Assembly (NCBI GenBank): GCA_009774895.1
Contig: VSOO01000080.1
Coordinates: 1 to 6,843, forward strand
Direction of reading: 5' to 3'
Source: Alistipes sp.
GTDB lineage: Bacteria > Bacteroidota > Bacteroidia > Bacteroidales > Rikenellaceae
Length of the DNA: 6,843 nt
Positions 1-6,557 of this stretch are shown piece by piece. Below the pieces are notes generated by a model that had not been told where the DNA came from, did not search any database, and was given only the letters and a program-made list of their open reading frames with translations. Within the stretch, counting starts at the first letter, position 1. Every line of letters begins with the position of its first letter. The position numbers and the translations under genes are program-made.

Positions 1-1019
1 ACCAGAAGAGCGAAGCCAACCAGGAGTTCAGCAAATTCGTGCGCCGCAACTACCGCGACTGGATCAACCGCCGCACGGACGACACGCCCGTGATGTCGCA
101 CACGCTCATGCGCTCGAAGATCCTCCCCGAGGCCGAGCGGCACGCCAAGACCACGCTGCTGCTGATCGACAACTTCCGCTACGACCAGTGGCGGGCCATA
201 TCGTCGCTGCTGCGCGGCCACTACGACGTGGCCGCCGACGAGTTCTACTGCGCCATCCTGCCCACCGCCACGCAATACGCGCGCAACGCCGTCTTCGCCG
301 GACTGATGCCGCTGGCCATCTCGCGCCTGATGCCCGACCTGTGGCTCAACGACAACGAGGAGGGCGGCAAGAACCAGCACGAGGAGGAGTTCCTGCGGCG
401 GCTGCTCGTACAGCAGGGCAAGCAGCACTGGAAGTGGACGTTCGACAAGCTCATACGCCCCGAGCAGGGCCGGCGCCTCGTGGACAACATCGGCCGCATC
501 GCCGACGCCGACTTCTCGGTGATCGTCTACAACTTCCTCGACATCCTCTCGCACGCCCGCACCGAAACCGACGTGATCCGCGAGCTGACCGAGGACGACG
601 CCTCGTTCCGCTCGCTCACCCGCTCGTGGTTCGAGCACTCCGACCTCTTCACGATCCTGCGGCTGCTGGCCGAGCGGGGCCACACGGTCATCATCACCTC
701 CGACCACGGCACCATCCGCGTGGACAATCCGGTCAAGGTCACGGGCGACCGCGCCACCTCGGCCAACCTGCGCTACAAGACGGGGCGCAACCTGGCCTAC
801 AACGCCCGCGAGGTGTTCGAGATCCTGCGGCCCGAGGAGGTGCAGCTCCCGGCGAGCAACCTCACCTCGACCTACATCTTCGCCTACGACAGCGACTTCA
901 TGATCTACAACAACGACGCCAACCGCCACATACGCTACTACCGCAACACGTTCCAGCACGGAGGCATCTCGATGGAGGAGATGATCGTGCCGTACATCGT
1001 GCTCGAACCAAAAAAATAA
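1..1019 (+). CDS. porX: PorX-like response regulator, C-terminal PglZ phosphatase part (5' partial)
   Basis: The frame is open from base 3, so the gene starts before the window; about 338 codons remain of a family usually near 515-520 residues. The missing part should be the receiver domain and helical linker. What is present is an alkaline-phosphatase-superfamily PglZ domain. Counting from the GTG at 39 as residue 1, the expected metal and catalytic residues are visible: Asp44 (LLLIDNFR), the nucleophile Thr region at Thr76/Thr78 (LPTATQYARN), Asp168 and His172 (NFLDILSH), Asp222-His223 (TSDHG) and His307 (FQHGG). Family knowledge: PorX of Porphyromonas gingivalis and Flavobacterium is a cytoplasmic response regulator whose PglZ domain is a zinc-dependent phosphodiesterase acting on oligonucleotides, and it controls type IX secretion genes in species that have that system. 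In gut Bacteroidales without type IX secretion the target is unknown. The catalytic set appears complete, so the domain is probably active. Its stop lies 7 nt before tsaE, suggesting an operon. Confidence 0.88.
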   Translation, partial: QKSEANQEFSKFVRRNYRDWINRRTDDTPVMSHTLMRSKILPEAERHAKTTLLLIDNFRYDQWRAISSLLRGHYDVAADEFYCAILPTATQYARNAVFAGLMPLAISRLMPDLWLNDNEEGGKNQHEEEFLRRLLVQQGKQHWKWTFDKLIRPEQGRRLVDNIGRIADADFSVIVYNFLDILSHARTETDVIRELTEDDASFRSLTRSWFEHSDLFTILRLLAERGHTVIITSDHGTIRVDNPVKVTGDRATSANLRYKTGRNLAYNAREVFEILRPEEVQLPASNLTSTYIFAYDSDFMIYNNDANRHIRYYRNTFQHGGISMEEMIVPYIVLEPKK

Positions 1020-1026
1020 CCCCGCC

Positions 1027-1443
1027 ATGCAGACCCTGCACATCCATTCCCTCGCCGACCTCAGGGAGGCGGCGCGCGCCGTGCTCGACGCGCTGGGCGA
1101 CCGCACCGTGGTCGCCTTCCGCGGCCCGATGGGCGCGGGCAAGACGACGCTCATCCGCGAGATCGTCGCACGCCTCGGATCGCGCGACACCGTGACCAGC
1201 CCCACCTTCGCCATCGTGAACCACTATGCCGGCACGGAGCGGCCCGCGATCTACCACTTCGACTTCTACCGCATCGACAAGCCGGAGGAGGCCTACGACT
1301 TCGGCTACGAGGAGTATTTCTACTCGGGCGACCTCTGCCTGGTCGAGTGGCCCGAAAAGATCGAGGAGCTGCTGCCCGAGCACACGATGAACGTGCGCAT
1401 CGCCGTGGGACCCGACGAGGAACGCATCATCGAGACGGACTGA
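1027..1443 (+). CDS. tsaE: tRNA threonylcarbamoyladenosine biosynthesis ATPase TsaE
   Basis: This 138-residue protein has the compact P-loop ATPase layout of TsaE (formerly YjeE). The Walker A motif is at residues 33-41 (GPMGAGKTT), followed by the TSPTFAIVNHY segment at 57-67, the YHFDFYRID segment at 76-84, and LVEWPEKI at 105-112, whose Glu-Trp is a family hallmark. The length is normal. TsaE works in the cytoplasm with TsaB and TsaD to transfer the threonylcarbamoyl group to A37 of ANN-decoding tRNAs, and its ATPase activity resets the complex. The ATG at 1027 is preferred because it gives the normal N-terminus and sits 7 nt after the porX stop, so the gene is probably translated by coupling or reinitiation. 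There is no Shine-Dalgarno box and no obvious promoter of its own. Nothing is missing or odd in the motifs. Confidence 0.96.
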   Translation: MQTLHIHSLADLREAARAVLDALGDRTVVAFRGPMGAGKTTLIREIVARLGSRDTVTSPTFAIVNHYAGTERPAIYHFDFYRIDKPEEAYDFGYEEYFYSGDLCLVEWPEKIEELLPEHTMNVRIAVGPDEERIIETD

Positions 1444-1458
1444 CCCCGGGCGCGCGAC

Positions 1459-1497
1459 GCCTCGGCGGCCACCGAAACGGCACGGCCCGCCCGAGGC
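1459..1497 (+). other. imperfect GC-rich hairpin behind tsaE
   Basis: The arm at 1459-1468 (GCCTCGGCGG) pairs with 1487-1497 with a single bulged C, giving about 10 base pairs around an 18-nt loop. It begins 16 nt after the tsaE stop, so it may end or stabilise the porX-tsaE transcript. No T-run follows, and such GC-rich sequence forms hairpins easily by chance, so the call is weak. The rest of the 1444-1570 gap shows no gene. Confidence 0.3.
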
Positions 1498-1571
1498 ATG
1501 CGTCCGGCCGGCCGCACGCTGCGGAACGGCCCCGAGACACCGCATCCGAAGCACGAAACGCGGCGCGGCGG

Positions 1572-1601
1572 TTGCCGATCCGGAAAATAGCCGTACCTTT
1601 G
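1572..1601 (+). promoter_or_regulatory. Bacteroidota-type promoter for the SRPBCC gene
   Basis: TTG at 1572-1574 is followed after 19 nt by TACCTTTG at 1594-1601, a full match to the Bacteroidota primary sigma pattern of TTG/TTTG, 19-21 nt, TAnnTTTG. The start codon lies only 20 nt after the -7 box, so the leader would be roughly 12-15 nt with no Shine-Dalgarno sequence, as is common in this phylum. Confidence 0.75.
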
Positions 1602-1621
1602 CGCCGCAATCACTACCGAAC

Positions 1622-2032
1622 ATGAAAGAATACACATCCAAACAGCACCGCATTCTGCGCCCCGCGGAACAGATCTACGCGCTCATCAGCCGCTTCGACC
1701 ACCTCACGCCCGCCGTCGCCGACCGCGTGGAGGAGTGGCAGGCCACCGAGGACACCTGCTCGTTCAAGGCCAAGGGATTCACGGTGAAGCTGCGCATGAC
1801 CGAGAAGTCGGCGCCGAAACACGTGAAGATCGAGGGCGACGGCATTCCGATGGATTTCGCGTTCTGGATTCAGCTCCACTCCGTTTCGGAGTACGACACG
1901 CGCATGCGTCTGGTGCTGCACGTCGAGCTGAACATGATGATGAAGATGATGATCGGCGGCAAGTTGCAGGGAGCCATCGACCAGATCGCCGAGGGCCTCG
2001 CCCTGGCGATGAACGGCGGCGCGCAGCAATAG
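1622..2032 (+). CDS. SRPBCC-fold (START/Bet v 1-like) small protein, function unknown
   Basis: This is a 136-residue cytoplasmic protein with no signal peptide or membrane segment. The pattern is that of the SRPBCC (polyketide cyclase/START-like) fold: an N-terminal strand (KQHRILRPAEQIYALIS), an amphipathic helix, alternating strands (CSFKAKGFTVKLRM, HVKIEGDG, FAFWIQLHSV, TRMRLVLHVEL) and a long C-terminal helix starting near residue 113 that would close the ligand pocket. The length is normal for a single-domain member. Proteins of this kind are widespread in Bacteroidales as conserved hypotheticals, and no ligand can be read from the sequence. A methionine cluster (NMMMKMM, about residues 104-110) at the start of the last helix is unusual and may line a hydrophobic pocket. 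The gene is flanked by its own promoter and a terminator-like hairpin, so it is probably monocistronic. Confidence 0.82.
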   Translation: MKEYTSKQHRILRPAEQIYALISRFDHLTPAVADRVEEWQATEDTCSFKAKGFTVKLRMTEKSAPKHVKIEGDGIPMDFAFWIQLHSVSEYDTRMRLVLHVELNMMMKMMIGGKLQGAIDQIAEGLALAMNGGAQQ

Positions 2033-2051
2033 CACGCCCCGCACCCCTTTC

Positions 2052-2082
2052 CGTCCCCCGCAGTGTGGGCCTGCGGGGGACG
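2052..2082 (+). terminator. terminator-like hairpin after the SRPBCC gene
   Basis: Perfect 12-bp stem: CGTCCCCCGCAG at 2052-2063 pairs with 2071-2082 around a 7-nt loop (TGTGGGC). It begins 19 nt after the stop codon. The stem is very stable, but no T-run follows, so it may act as a 3'-end stabiliser or a terminator helped by Rho. Confidence 0.55.
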
Positions 2083-2154
2083 AGCGCGTAATAGCACATT
2101 CGGTCCTGTCTATGACACAAAACGTCTTTTATGCTCTAAAACAGCCGATTCCAC

Positions 2155-2184
2155 TTGCAAAAACGGACTTTTTCAACTAACTTG
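2155..2184 (+). promoter_or_regulatory. candidate promoter for the C10 protease
   Basis: TTG at 2155-2157, a 20-nt spacer, then TAACTTG at 2178-2184, which resembles the TAnnTTTG box but is one T short. The local sequence is AT-rich compared with its surroundings. This leaves a leader of about 20 nt before the ATG at 2212 and argues that the in-frame TTG at 2155 is a promoter element and not a start codon. Confidence 0.5.
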
Positions 2185-2211
2185 CAGGTACAACCCAAAA
2201 CCAAATGCCTT

Positions 2212-3612
2212 ATGAAAAAGTTCTTCCTGCTATTCGCGCTGCTGCTCGGCATGACGAGTTGCAACAACGATCCGGAGTTCGACACTCCGAATCCCGAACC
2301 CGATCCGCGACCGTCCTTGAGCACGACCGTTCCGGTGACCGAAGCGCTCGACGAACTCTACGGTCTGATGGACGACGTGGCTGCGGATACGCGCGCCGGC
2401 TCCGCTTTCGACCGTGCCCGCAAGATACGCGACATCCGCGTAAGCGGCGCCCGCGCCGCAACCCGCACCGGCGCGTACGATCTTCCGGACACCTTGGTAT
2501 ATGTCGTGAACTTCTCCGACGACCAGGGCTTCGCCGTGCTGGGCGCCCAGCGGTCGCTCGAACCCGTCTACGTACTGACCGAGTCCGGCACGTTCGACGC
2601 CGCGAAGCTCGATGCGGCCATCGCCGCGGCCATCGCCGAAAAGAGCGCTCCGTCGTCCGCGACACGCACGGCACCCGACCCAGAACAACCCGTTGCCGAA
2701 CTCGGCACCGACTATGTGTACCACATGCTGGCCGACGCCGTGACGGCCGTGCCGCACATCGCTCCTGTCGATACAATAAGTATCACTTACGGACCTTGGG
2801 AAATATACAAGTCCTACGGTCCGCACATGGTTGTGAAATGGGACCAAACCTACCCGTTCAATGCGGCCATGGGCACCTCGTCCTACTGGGCAAACAACTC
2901 CTACAAAGGCCGCTATCCCGTGGGCTGCGGCATCGTCGCAGCCGCCCAGATCATGAGCCACACCTGCCATCCGACCTCCGCACCCGGTAAAAAAGGGAAT
3001 TACAATTGGACCCGGTTGAGATCCGTATCCAACTATATGAACTACACCAATTACACACCGGGTTTTTACGATACGGCCGATATACCCGACGCCGCACGGA
3101 CCTATACGACACAACTCGCCGATTTTCTGAATTATTTCGGCATTCAAGCCAAGGCTTCCTACGGAATAGACGGCACAAGCGTATATGCCACAAACATCGT
3201 TTCCGCATTGAAAAATATCGACTCGTATTACTCGGACGCCAGGTTGGTTGATTTCGAAACAAACCTAAGTTCCATATACGAAAATCTGAGAAATAATAAG
3301 CCCATGTATATCCGCGGATCAAGCACAGCAGGCGGTCATGCATGGGTGGTGGACGGATACTTGACAAGAAAACGACAAATCACTTTCGTCGCACGTAAAG
3401 GCTATACAAGTCCGTACGAAACAATGTATGGCACGGAGTACAAAGCATTCCTGCACTTCAACTGGGGATATCAGGGCAAATGCGACGGTTACTATGCCGT
3501 GAATATCTTCGACATGACGCAGCGCGACTCGCGCGACGACGTGATCGACACGAACCCCAGCGCCGGCATCACCTTTAATTTCAACACGAACAACCAGGTA
3601 ATCCTCTATTAA
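2212..3612 (+). CDS. C10 family (streptopain-like) cysteine protease, predicted lipoprotein
   Basis: A 466-residue secreted endopeptidase of the streptopain/Prt T/fragipain group. Residues 1-17 form a lipoprotein signal ending in MTSC, so Cys17 should be lipidated; the following NNDPEFD is acidic like Bacteroidota surface-export signals, so an outer-surface position is plausible. Residues about 35-180 are the inhibitory propeptide, with the family core VVNFSDDQGFAVLGAQ (98-113) and SLEPVYVLTESGTFD (115-129). The papain-like domain follows: Gln212 (KWDQTYPFN, oxyanion hole), catalytic Cys239 (PVGCG, then AAAQIM), catalytic His376 (GGHAWVVDGY) and Asn417-Trp418 (HFNWGY). All key residues are present. 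There is no type IX C-terminal domain. The ATG at 2212 is chosen because it begins the signal peptide; the frame reaches back to a TTG at 2155 that would bury it. Codons are GC-rich to about 2760, then much of 3121-3480 is only 44% G+C. No Spi-type inhibitor gene lies beside it. Substrate is unknown. Confidence 0.92.
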   Translation: MKKFFLLFALLLGMTSCNNDPEFDTPNPEPDPRPSLSTTVPVTEALDELYGLMDDVAADTRAGSAFDRARKIRDIRVSGARAATRTGAYDLPDTLVYVVNFSDDQGFAVLGAQRSLEPVYVLTESGTFDAAKLDAAIAAAIAEKSAPSSATRTAPDPEQPVAELGTDYVYHMLADAVTAVPHIAPVDTISITYGPWEIYKSYGPHMVVKWDQTYPFNAAMGTSSYWANNSYKGRYPVGCGIVAAAQIMSHTCHPTSAPGKKGNYNWTRLRSVSNYMNYTNYTPGFYDTADIPDAARTYTTQLADFLNYFGIQAKASYGIDGTSVYATNIVSALKNIDSYYSDARLVDFETNLSSIYENLRNNKPMYIRGSSTAGGHAWVVDGYLTRKRQITFVARKGYTSPYETMYGTEYKAFLHFNWGYQGKCDGYYAVNIFDMTQRDSRDDVIDTNPSAGITFNFNTNNQVILY

Positions 3613-3624
3613 CGCAGCACTACA

Positions 3625-3674
3625 TGCGACACCCCGGCGGAAAAGCAGCGATCGCTTACCGCCGGGGTGTCGCA
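3625..3674. terminator. hairpin between convergent genes, likely bidirectional terminator
   Basis: Perfect 16-bp stem: 3625-3640 (TGCGACACCCCGGCGG) pairs with 3659-3674 around an 18-nt loop that itself contains the palindrome AGCGATCGCT. It lies between the C10 stop (3612) and the Nudix stop (3697), where a shared terminator is expected. Only CGTTTCG follows on the + strand and no T-run follows on the - strand, so it is not a textbook intrinsic terminator. Confidence 0.72.
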
Positions 3675-3696
3675 CGTTTCGTCCGCAAGCCGGCGA

Positions 3697-4293
3697 TCAC
3701 CTCATGCAAGCGGCCACGCACCGGATTGTAGGAAAAGTGGCGGACAGGTGTTCGCGCACCTCGTCGGGCATGCACCACACCGCCCGGTCGATCCCCTCCT
3801 CACGCTGGGGTGCGGGTGCGGCGCCCGCCGCTGCGCGCATCTCGAACCAGTACGTCCGCTTGAGCTCCCACCGGCCGCAGAGGCTGTAGGCATGGAGCGT
3901 GTCGCACAGCGGGCGCACGACCTCCGCGCCGGTCACACCGGTCTCCTCGCCCACCTCGCGCACGGCGCACTCGGCGAACGTCTCGCCGGCCTCGACGTGC
4001 CCTTTGGGCAGGTCCCAGCGGCCGTTGCGGTGGATCATGAGCCACGCGCCGCGCGCATCGACCACGATGCCCCCTGCGGCCTCCACCGCCGCGAACTCCG
4101 CGGCGAAACCGCGGAACGCAGCCTCCGCATCGGGCGAAATCACGGCCACGTCGTTGCAGGTTTGGAAAATTTCGAGTATCTTCGCTCGGGAAACCCGCTC
4201 TCCGGATCCGAGACGGACCGCAAAATGCGCGCCCGGCGTTGCACGATCCGTGAAAACCACGGACTTGTCGGCGAAATAGACGGTTCGGTTCAT
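3697..4293 (-). CDS. Nudix hydrolase, with a Bacteroidota-type N-terminal extension
   Basis: This 198-residue cytoplasmic protein carries a full Nudix box at residues 98-120 (GHVEAGETFAECAVREVGEETGV split as G98, E104, R112, E113, E116, E117, G119), matching the GX5EX7REUXEEXGU pattern, so divalent-metal-dependent hydrolysis of a nucleoside diphosphate linked to another moiety is expected. The box is preceded by RNGRWDLPKGH (89-99). Residues 1-70 are an extra N-terminal region seen in Bacteroidota relatives, of unknown role. The substrate cannot be read from sequence. The start at 4293 (MNRTVYFADK) is preferred: the frame stays open to an ATG at 4398, but that would run into the divergent S9 gene and add residues unlike the family. 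It is transcribed away from the S9 gene and towards the C10 gene; it need not be linked in function to either. Confidence 0.93.
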   Translation of the reverse strand: MNRTVYFADKSVVFTDRATPGAHFAVRLGSGERVSRAKILEIFQTCNDVAVISPDAEAAFRGFAAEFAAVEAAGGIVVDARGAWLMIHRNGRWDLPKGHVEAGETFAECAVREVGEETGVTGAEVVRPLCDTLHAYSLCGRWELKRTYWFEMRAAAGAAPAPQREEGIDRAVWCMPDEVREHLSATFPTIRCVAACMR

Positions 4294-4346
4294 ACGGTAA
4301 ATTTCGGTAAAGATACGCAAATAAATGAAGTAACCCGATACGAACG
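4294..4346. promoter_or_regulatory. 53-bp divergent promoter region between the Nudix and S9 genes
   Basis: This AT-rich gap must hold the start signals of both genes. On the - strand TATCTTTA (4315 down to 4308) differs by one base from TAnnTTTG and lies 14 nt before the Nudix ATG. On the + strand TAAATTTC (4298-4305) is a similar near-match, 41 nt before the S9 ATG. Neither has a clear TTG at the usual 19-21 nt distance. A tiny ATG-AAG-TAA frame (4325-4333) sits in the S9 leader; it is probably chance. Confidence 0.45.
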
Positions 4347-6491
4347 ATGAAAAAAATCCTACGACTGATGGCTCTCGCAGCTCTGGGTCTGGGGGCATGC
4401 GCAGAGCAGCCCCAGCCCCTCAAGATCGACAACGCACTGACGCCCGCCGAGATCGAGGCGGGCCTTCTCACGCCCGAAATCCTCTGGAAGATGGGCCGCG
4501 CCGGCTCGGCATCGCTCTCACCCGACGGCTCGAAACTCCTCTACGCGGTCACGCGCTACAACCTCGCCGAGAACTGCGGACGCACGCAGATCTACGTCCG
4601 CGACATGGCCAGCGGCGAGGTCAGCGAGCTGACCGACCTCTGCTCGGAAAACAACTCGCCCGCCTGGAGCGCCGACGGACGCACGATCCGCTTCCTCTCC
4701 GACCGCAGCGGCTCGATGCAGGTGTGGGAGATGAATCCCGAGGGCGGCGACCTGCGCCAGCTCTCGCAGCTCGACGGCGACATCGAGGGCTTCGGCATCA
4801 GCCCCCGCGGCGACAAGGCGTGGTACGTGCGCCGGGTACAGGTCTGCGACCGCAAGTCGTCGGACGTGTACAAGGATATGCCCCACTCCAAAGCACGCAT
4901 CTATGACGACCTGATGAGCCGCCACTGGGACTACTGGGACGAGGGCTGGTACCGCCACATCTTCGTGGCCGACTTCGACGGCGACCGCATTGCCGAGGGC
5001 ACCGACATCCTCGGCGCCGATGCGGCCTACGACGCGCCGCTGGCCCCCTATTTCGACATGGCGGAGATCGCCTGGAACCATGCGGGCACGATGCTGGCCT
5101 ACACCTGTAAACCCCTCGCGGGCACCGACTACGCGCTGACCACCGATTCGGACATCTTCGTCTACGACGTCGCGTCGGGCCTCACGCAGAACATCTGCAA
5201 GCCCCGCCACTTCGGCCTCGAAGGCGCTCCCACGATCAATCCCGAAGCCATGCCCGGCTACGACAAATACCCCGTATGGTCGCCCGACGACCTGCGCATC
5301 GCCTTCCGTTCGATGCGCCAGCCGGGCTTCGAGTCCGACAAGCAGCGTCTGTTCCTCTACGACTGCCGCACGGGCGAACTGGAGGACCTCACGCCCGAAT
5401 TCGACTACAACGCGCTGAACGTGGTATGGGAGAACGACGACACGCTCTGGTTCGCGGCGCCGATCGAGGCCACGCACCAGCTCTGCCGCCTGCACCTCCC
5501 CGACGGCAGGGTGGAGGTCGTCACCCGCGGCGACCACGACATCAAGACCTTCACGATGGCCGGCGGGCGCCTCGTGGCCGAACTGTGCACGATCTCGTCG
5601 GCCGCGGAGTATTACGAGGTCAATCCCGCGGACGGCGCCCTCACGAAAATTTCCGACATCAACGGCGACATCTACGGGCACATCCGCATGGGCCAGGTGC
5701 AGAAGCGCTGGGTGCCCACCACCGACGGCAAACGCATGCTCGTGTGGGTGATCCTGCCCCCCGACTTCGATCCCGCGAAGAAGTACCCCACGCTGCTCTA
5801 CTGCGAGGGCGGCCCGCAGAACGTCGTGTCGCAGTTCTGGAGCTACCGCTGGAACTTCCAGCTCATGGCCGCCCGCGGCTACGTGGTCGTGGCGCCCAAC
5901 CGCCGCGGCCTCCCCTCGTTCGGTCAGGAGTGGCTCGAACAGATCTCGGGCGACTACTCGGGTCAGAACATCCGCGACTACCTGGCGGCCATCGACGACG
6001 TGGCCGGGGAGCCCTGGGCCGACGAGGCGCACATGGGCTGCGTGGGCGCCTCCTACGGCGGCTACTCGGTCTACTACCTCGCCGGGCACCACGAAGGCCG
6101 CTTCAAGGCGTTCATCTCGCACTGCGGCATCTTCGACTTCGAGGCCATGTACGGCCAGACCGAGGAGCTCTTCTTCCTCAACCACGACTACGGAGGCCCC
6201 TACTGGGACCGCACGAACGCCGTGGCGCAGCGCACCTACGCCCACTCGCCCCACCGCTTCGTGGAGAAGTGGGACACGCCGATCATGGTCATCACGGGCG
6301 AATACGACTTCCGCATCCCCTACACGCAGTCGCTCGAAGCCTTCACCGCCGCGCGCCTGCACGGCATCCCGTCGCGTCTGGTGGATTTCGAGGACGAGGG
6401 GCACCAGGTGCTCAAGCCGCAGAACTCGCTGGTGTGGAACCGCGAATTCTTCGGCTGGCTCGACCGCTACCTGAAGCCGGCGGAAAAATAA
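4347..6491 (+). CDS. dpp5: DPP5-type S9 family dipeptidyl-peptidase, predicted lipoprotein
   Basis: A 714-residue serine peptidase of the prolyl oligopeptidase clan. Residues 1-18 form a lipoprotein signal with lipobox LGAC (Cys18), so the enzyme should be anchored to a membrane facing the periplasm or surface. Residues about 45-450 form a beta-propeller with PD40-like repeats (SLSPDGSKLLYAV near 56, SPAWSADGRTIRFLSDRSG from about 104, VWSPDDLRIAF from about 310). The alpha/beta-hydrolase domain follows, with the oxyanion-hole Tyr485 (YCEGGPQ), nucleophile Ser569 (GASYGGYS), Asp654 (GEYDFRIP) and His686 (DEGHQVL). The 85- and 32-residue spacings and the motifs NRRGLPSFG and QISGDYSG resemble Porphyromonas DPP5 more than DPPIV. 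DPP5 removes dipeptides from N-termini, favouring hydrophobic residues at P1. Length is slightly above the DPP5 norm. It stands alone, with a hairpin behind it. The DPP5 subtype comes from recalled motif similarity, not an alignment. Confidence 0.93.
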   Translation: MKKILRLMALAALGLGACAEQPQPLKIDNALTPAEIEAGLLTPEILWKMGRAGSASLSPDGSKLLYAVTRYNLAENCGRTQIYVRDMASGEVSELTDLCSENNSPAWSADGRTIRFLSDRSGSMQVWEMNPEGGDLRQLSQLDGDIEGFGISPRGDKAWYVRRVQVCDRKSSDVYKDMPHSKARIYDDLMSRHWDYWDEGWYRHIFVADFDGDRIAEGTDILGADAAYDAPLAPYFDMAEIAWNHAGTMLAYTCKPLAGTDYALTTDSDIFVYDVASGLTQNICKPRHFGLEGAPTINPEAMPGYDKYPVWSPDDLRIAFRSMRQPGFESDKQRLFLYDCRTGELEDLTPEFDYNALNVVWENDDTLWFAAPIEATHQLCRLHLPDGRVEVVTRGDHDIKTFTMAGGRLVAELCTISSAAEYYEVNPADGALTKISDINGDIYGHIRMGQVQKRWVPTTDGKRMLVWVILPPDFDPAKKYPTLLYCEGGPQNVVSQFWSYRWNFQLMAARGYVVVAPNRRGLPSFGQEWLEQISGDYSGQNIRDYLAAIDDVAGEPWADEAHMGCVGASYGGYSVYYLAGHHEGRFKAFISHCGIFDFEAMYGQTEELFFLNHDYGGPYWDRTNAVAQRTYAHSPHRFVEKWDTPIMVITGEYDFRIPYTQSLEAFTAARLHGIPSRLVDFEDEGHQVLKPQNSLVWNREFFGWLDRYLKPAEK

Positions 6492-6511
6492 CGGACCGCG
6501 CTTCCCGATCT

Positions 6512-6548
6512 GCGCCCCGGAGACCGCACATAAGGGTCTCCGGGGCGC
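6512..6548 (+). terminator. terminator hairpin after the S9 peptidase
   Basis: Perfect 14-bp stem: GCGCCCCGGAGACC at 6512-6525 pairs with 6535-6548 around a 9-nt loop. It begins 20 nt after the stop. The heptamer CGTTTCG follows two bases later (6551-6557), the same word that follows the hairpin at 3625-3674. The T-run is weak, but position and stability make a terminator likely. Confidence 0.7.
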
Positions 6549-6557
6549 TGCGTTTCG

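Noticed and set aside
898..1653. A 251-codon - strand frame across tsaE and the following gap.
   Set aside because: It is antisense to tsaE, overlaps the end of porX and would enter the SRPBCC gene; composition is that of a shadow frame.
2155..2211. A TTG start 19 codons upstream of the C10 protease ATG.
   Set aside because: It would put a polar, basic stretch before the lipoprotein signal peptide, and the bases fit a promoter better.
2230..3147. A 305-codon - strand frame opposite the C10 protease.
   Set aside because: The + strand has the signal peptide, propeptide core and catalytic motifs; the antisense translation has no recognisable domain.
3647..3656. The palindrome AGCGATCGCT in the loop of the hairpin at 3625-3674, considered as a protein-binding site.
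   Set aside because: A single 10-bp palindrome inside a terminator loop has no supporting repeat or context.
3667..4350. A 227-codon + strand frame opposite the Nudix gene.
   Set aside because: The - strand carries a perfect Nudix box; the + strand translation is Arg/His/Pro-rich and shows no motif.
4294..4398. An upstream ATG (4398) extending the Nudix protein by 35 residues.
   Set aside because: It lies inside the first codons of the divergent S9 gene and the added residues do not resemble the family's N-terminus, which begins MNRTVYFADK.
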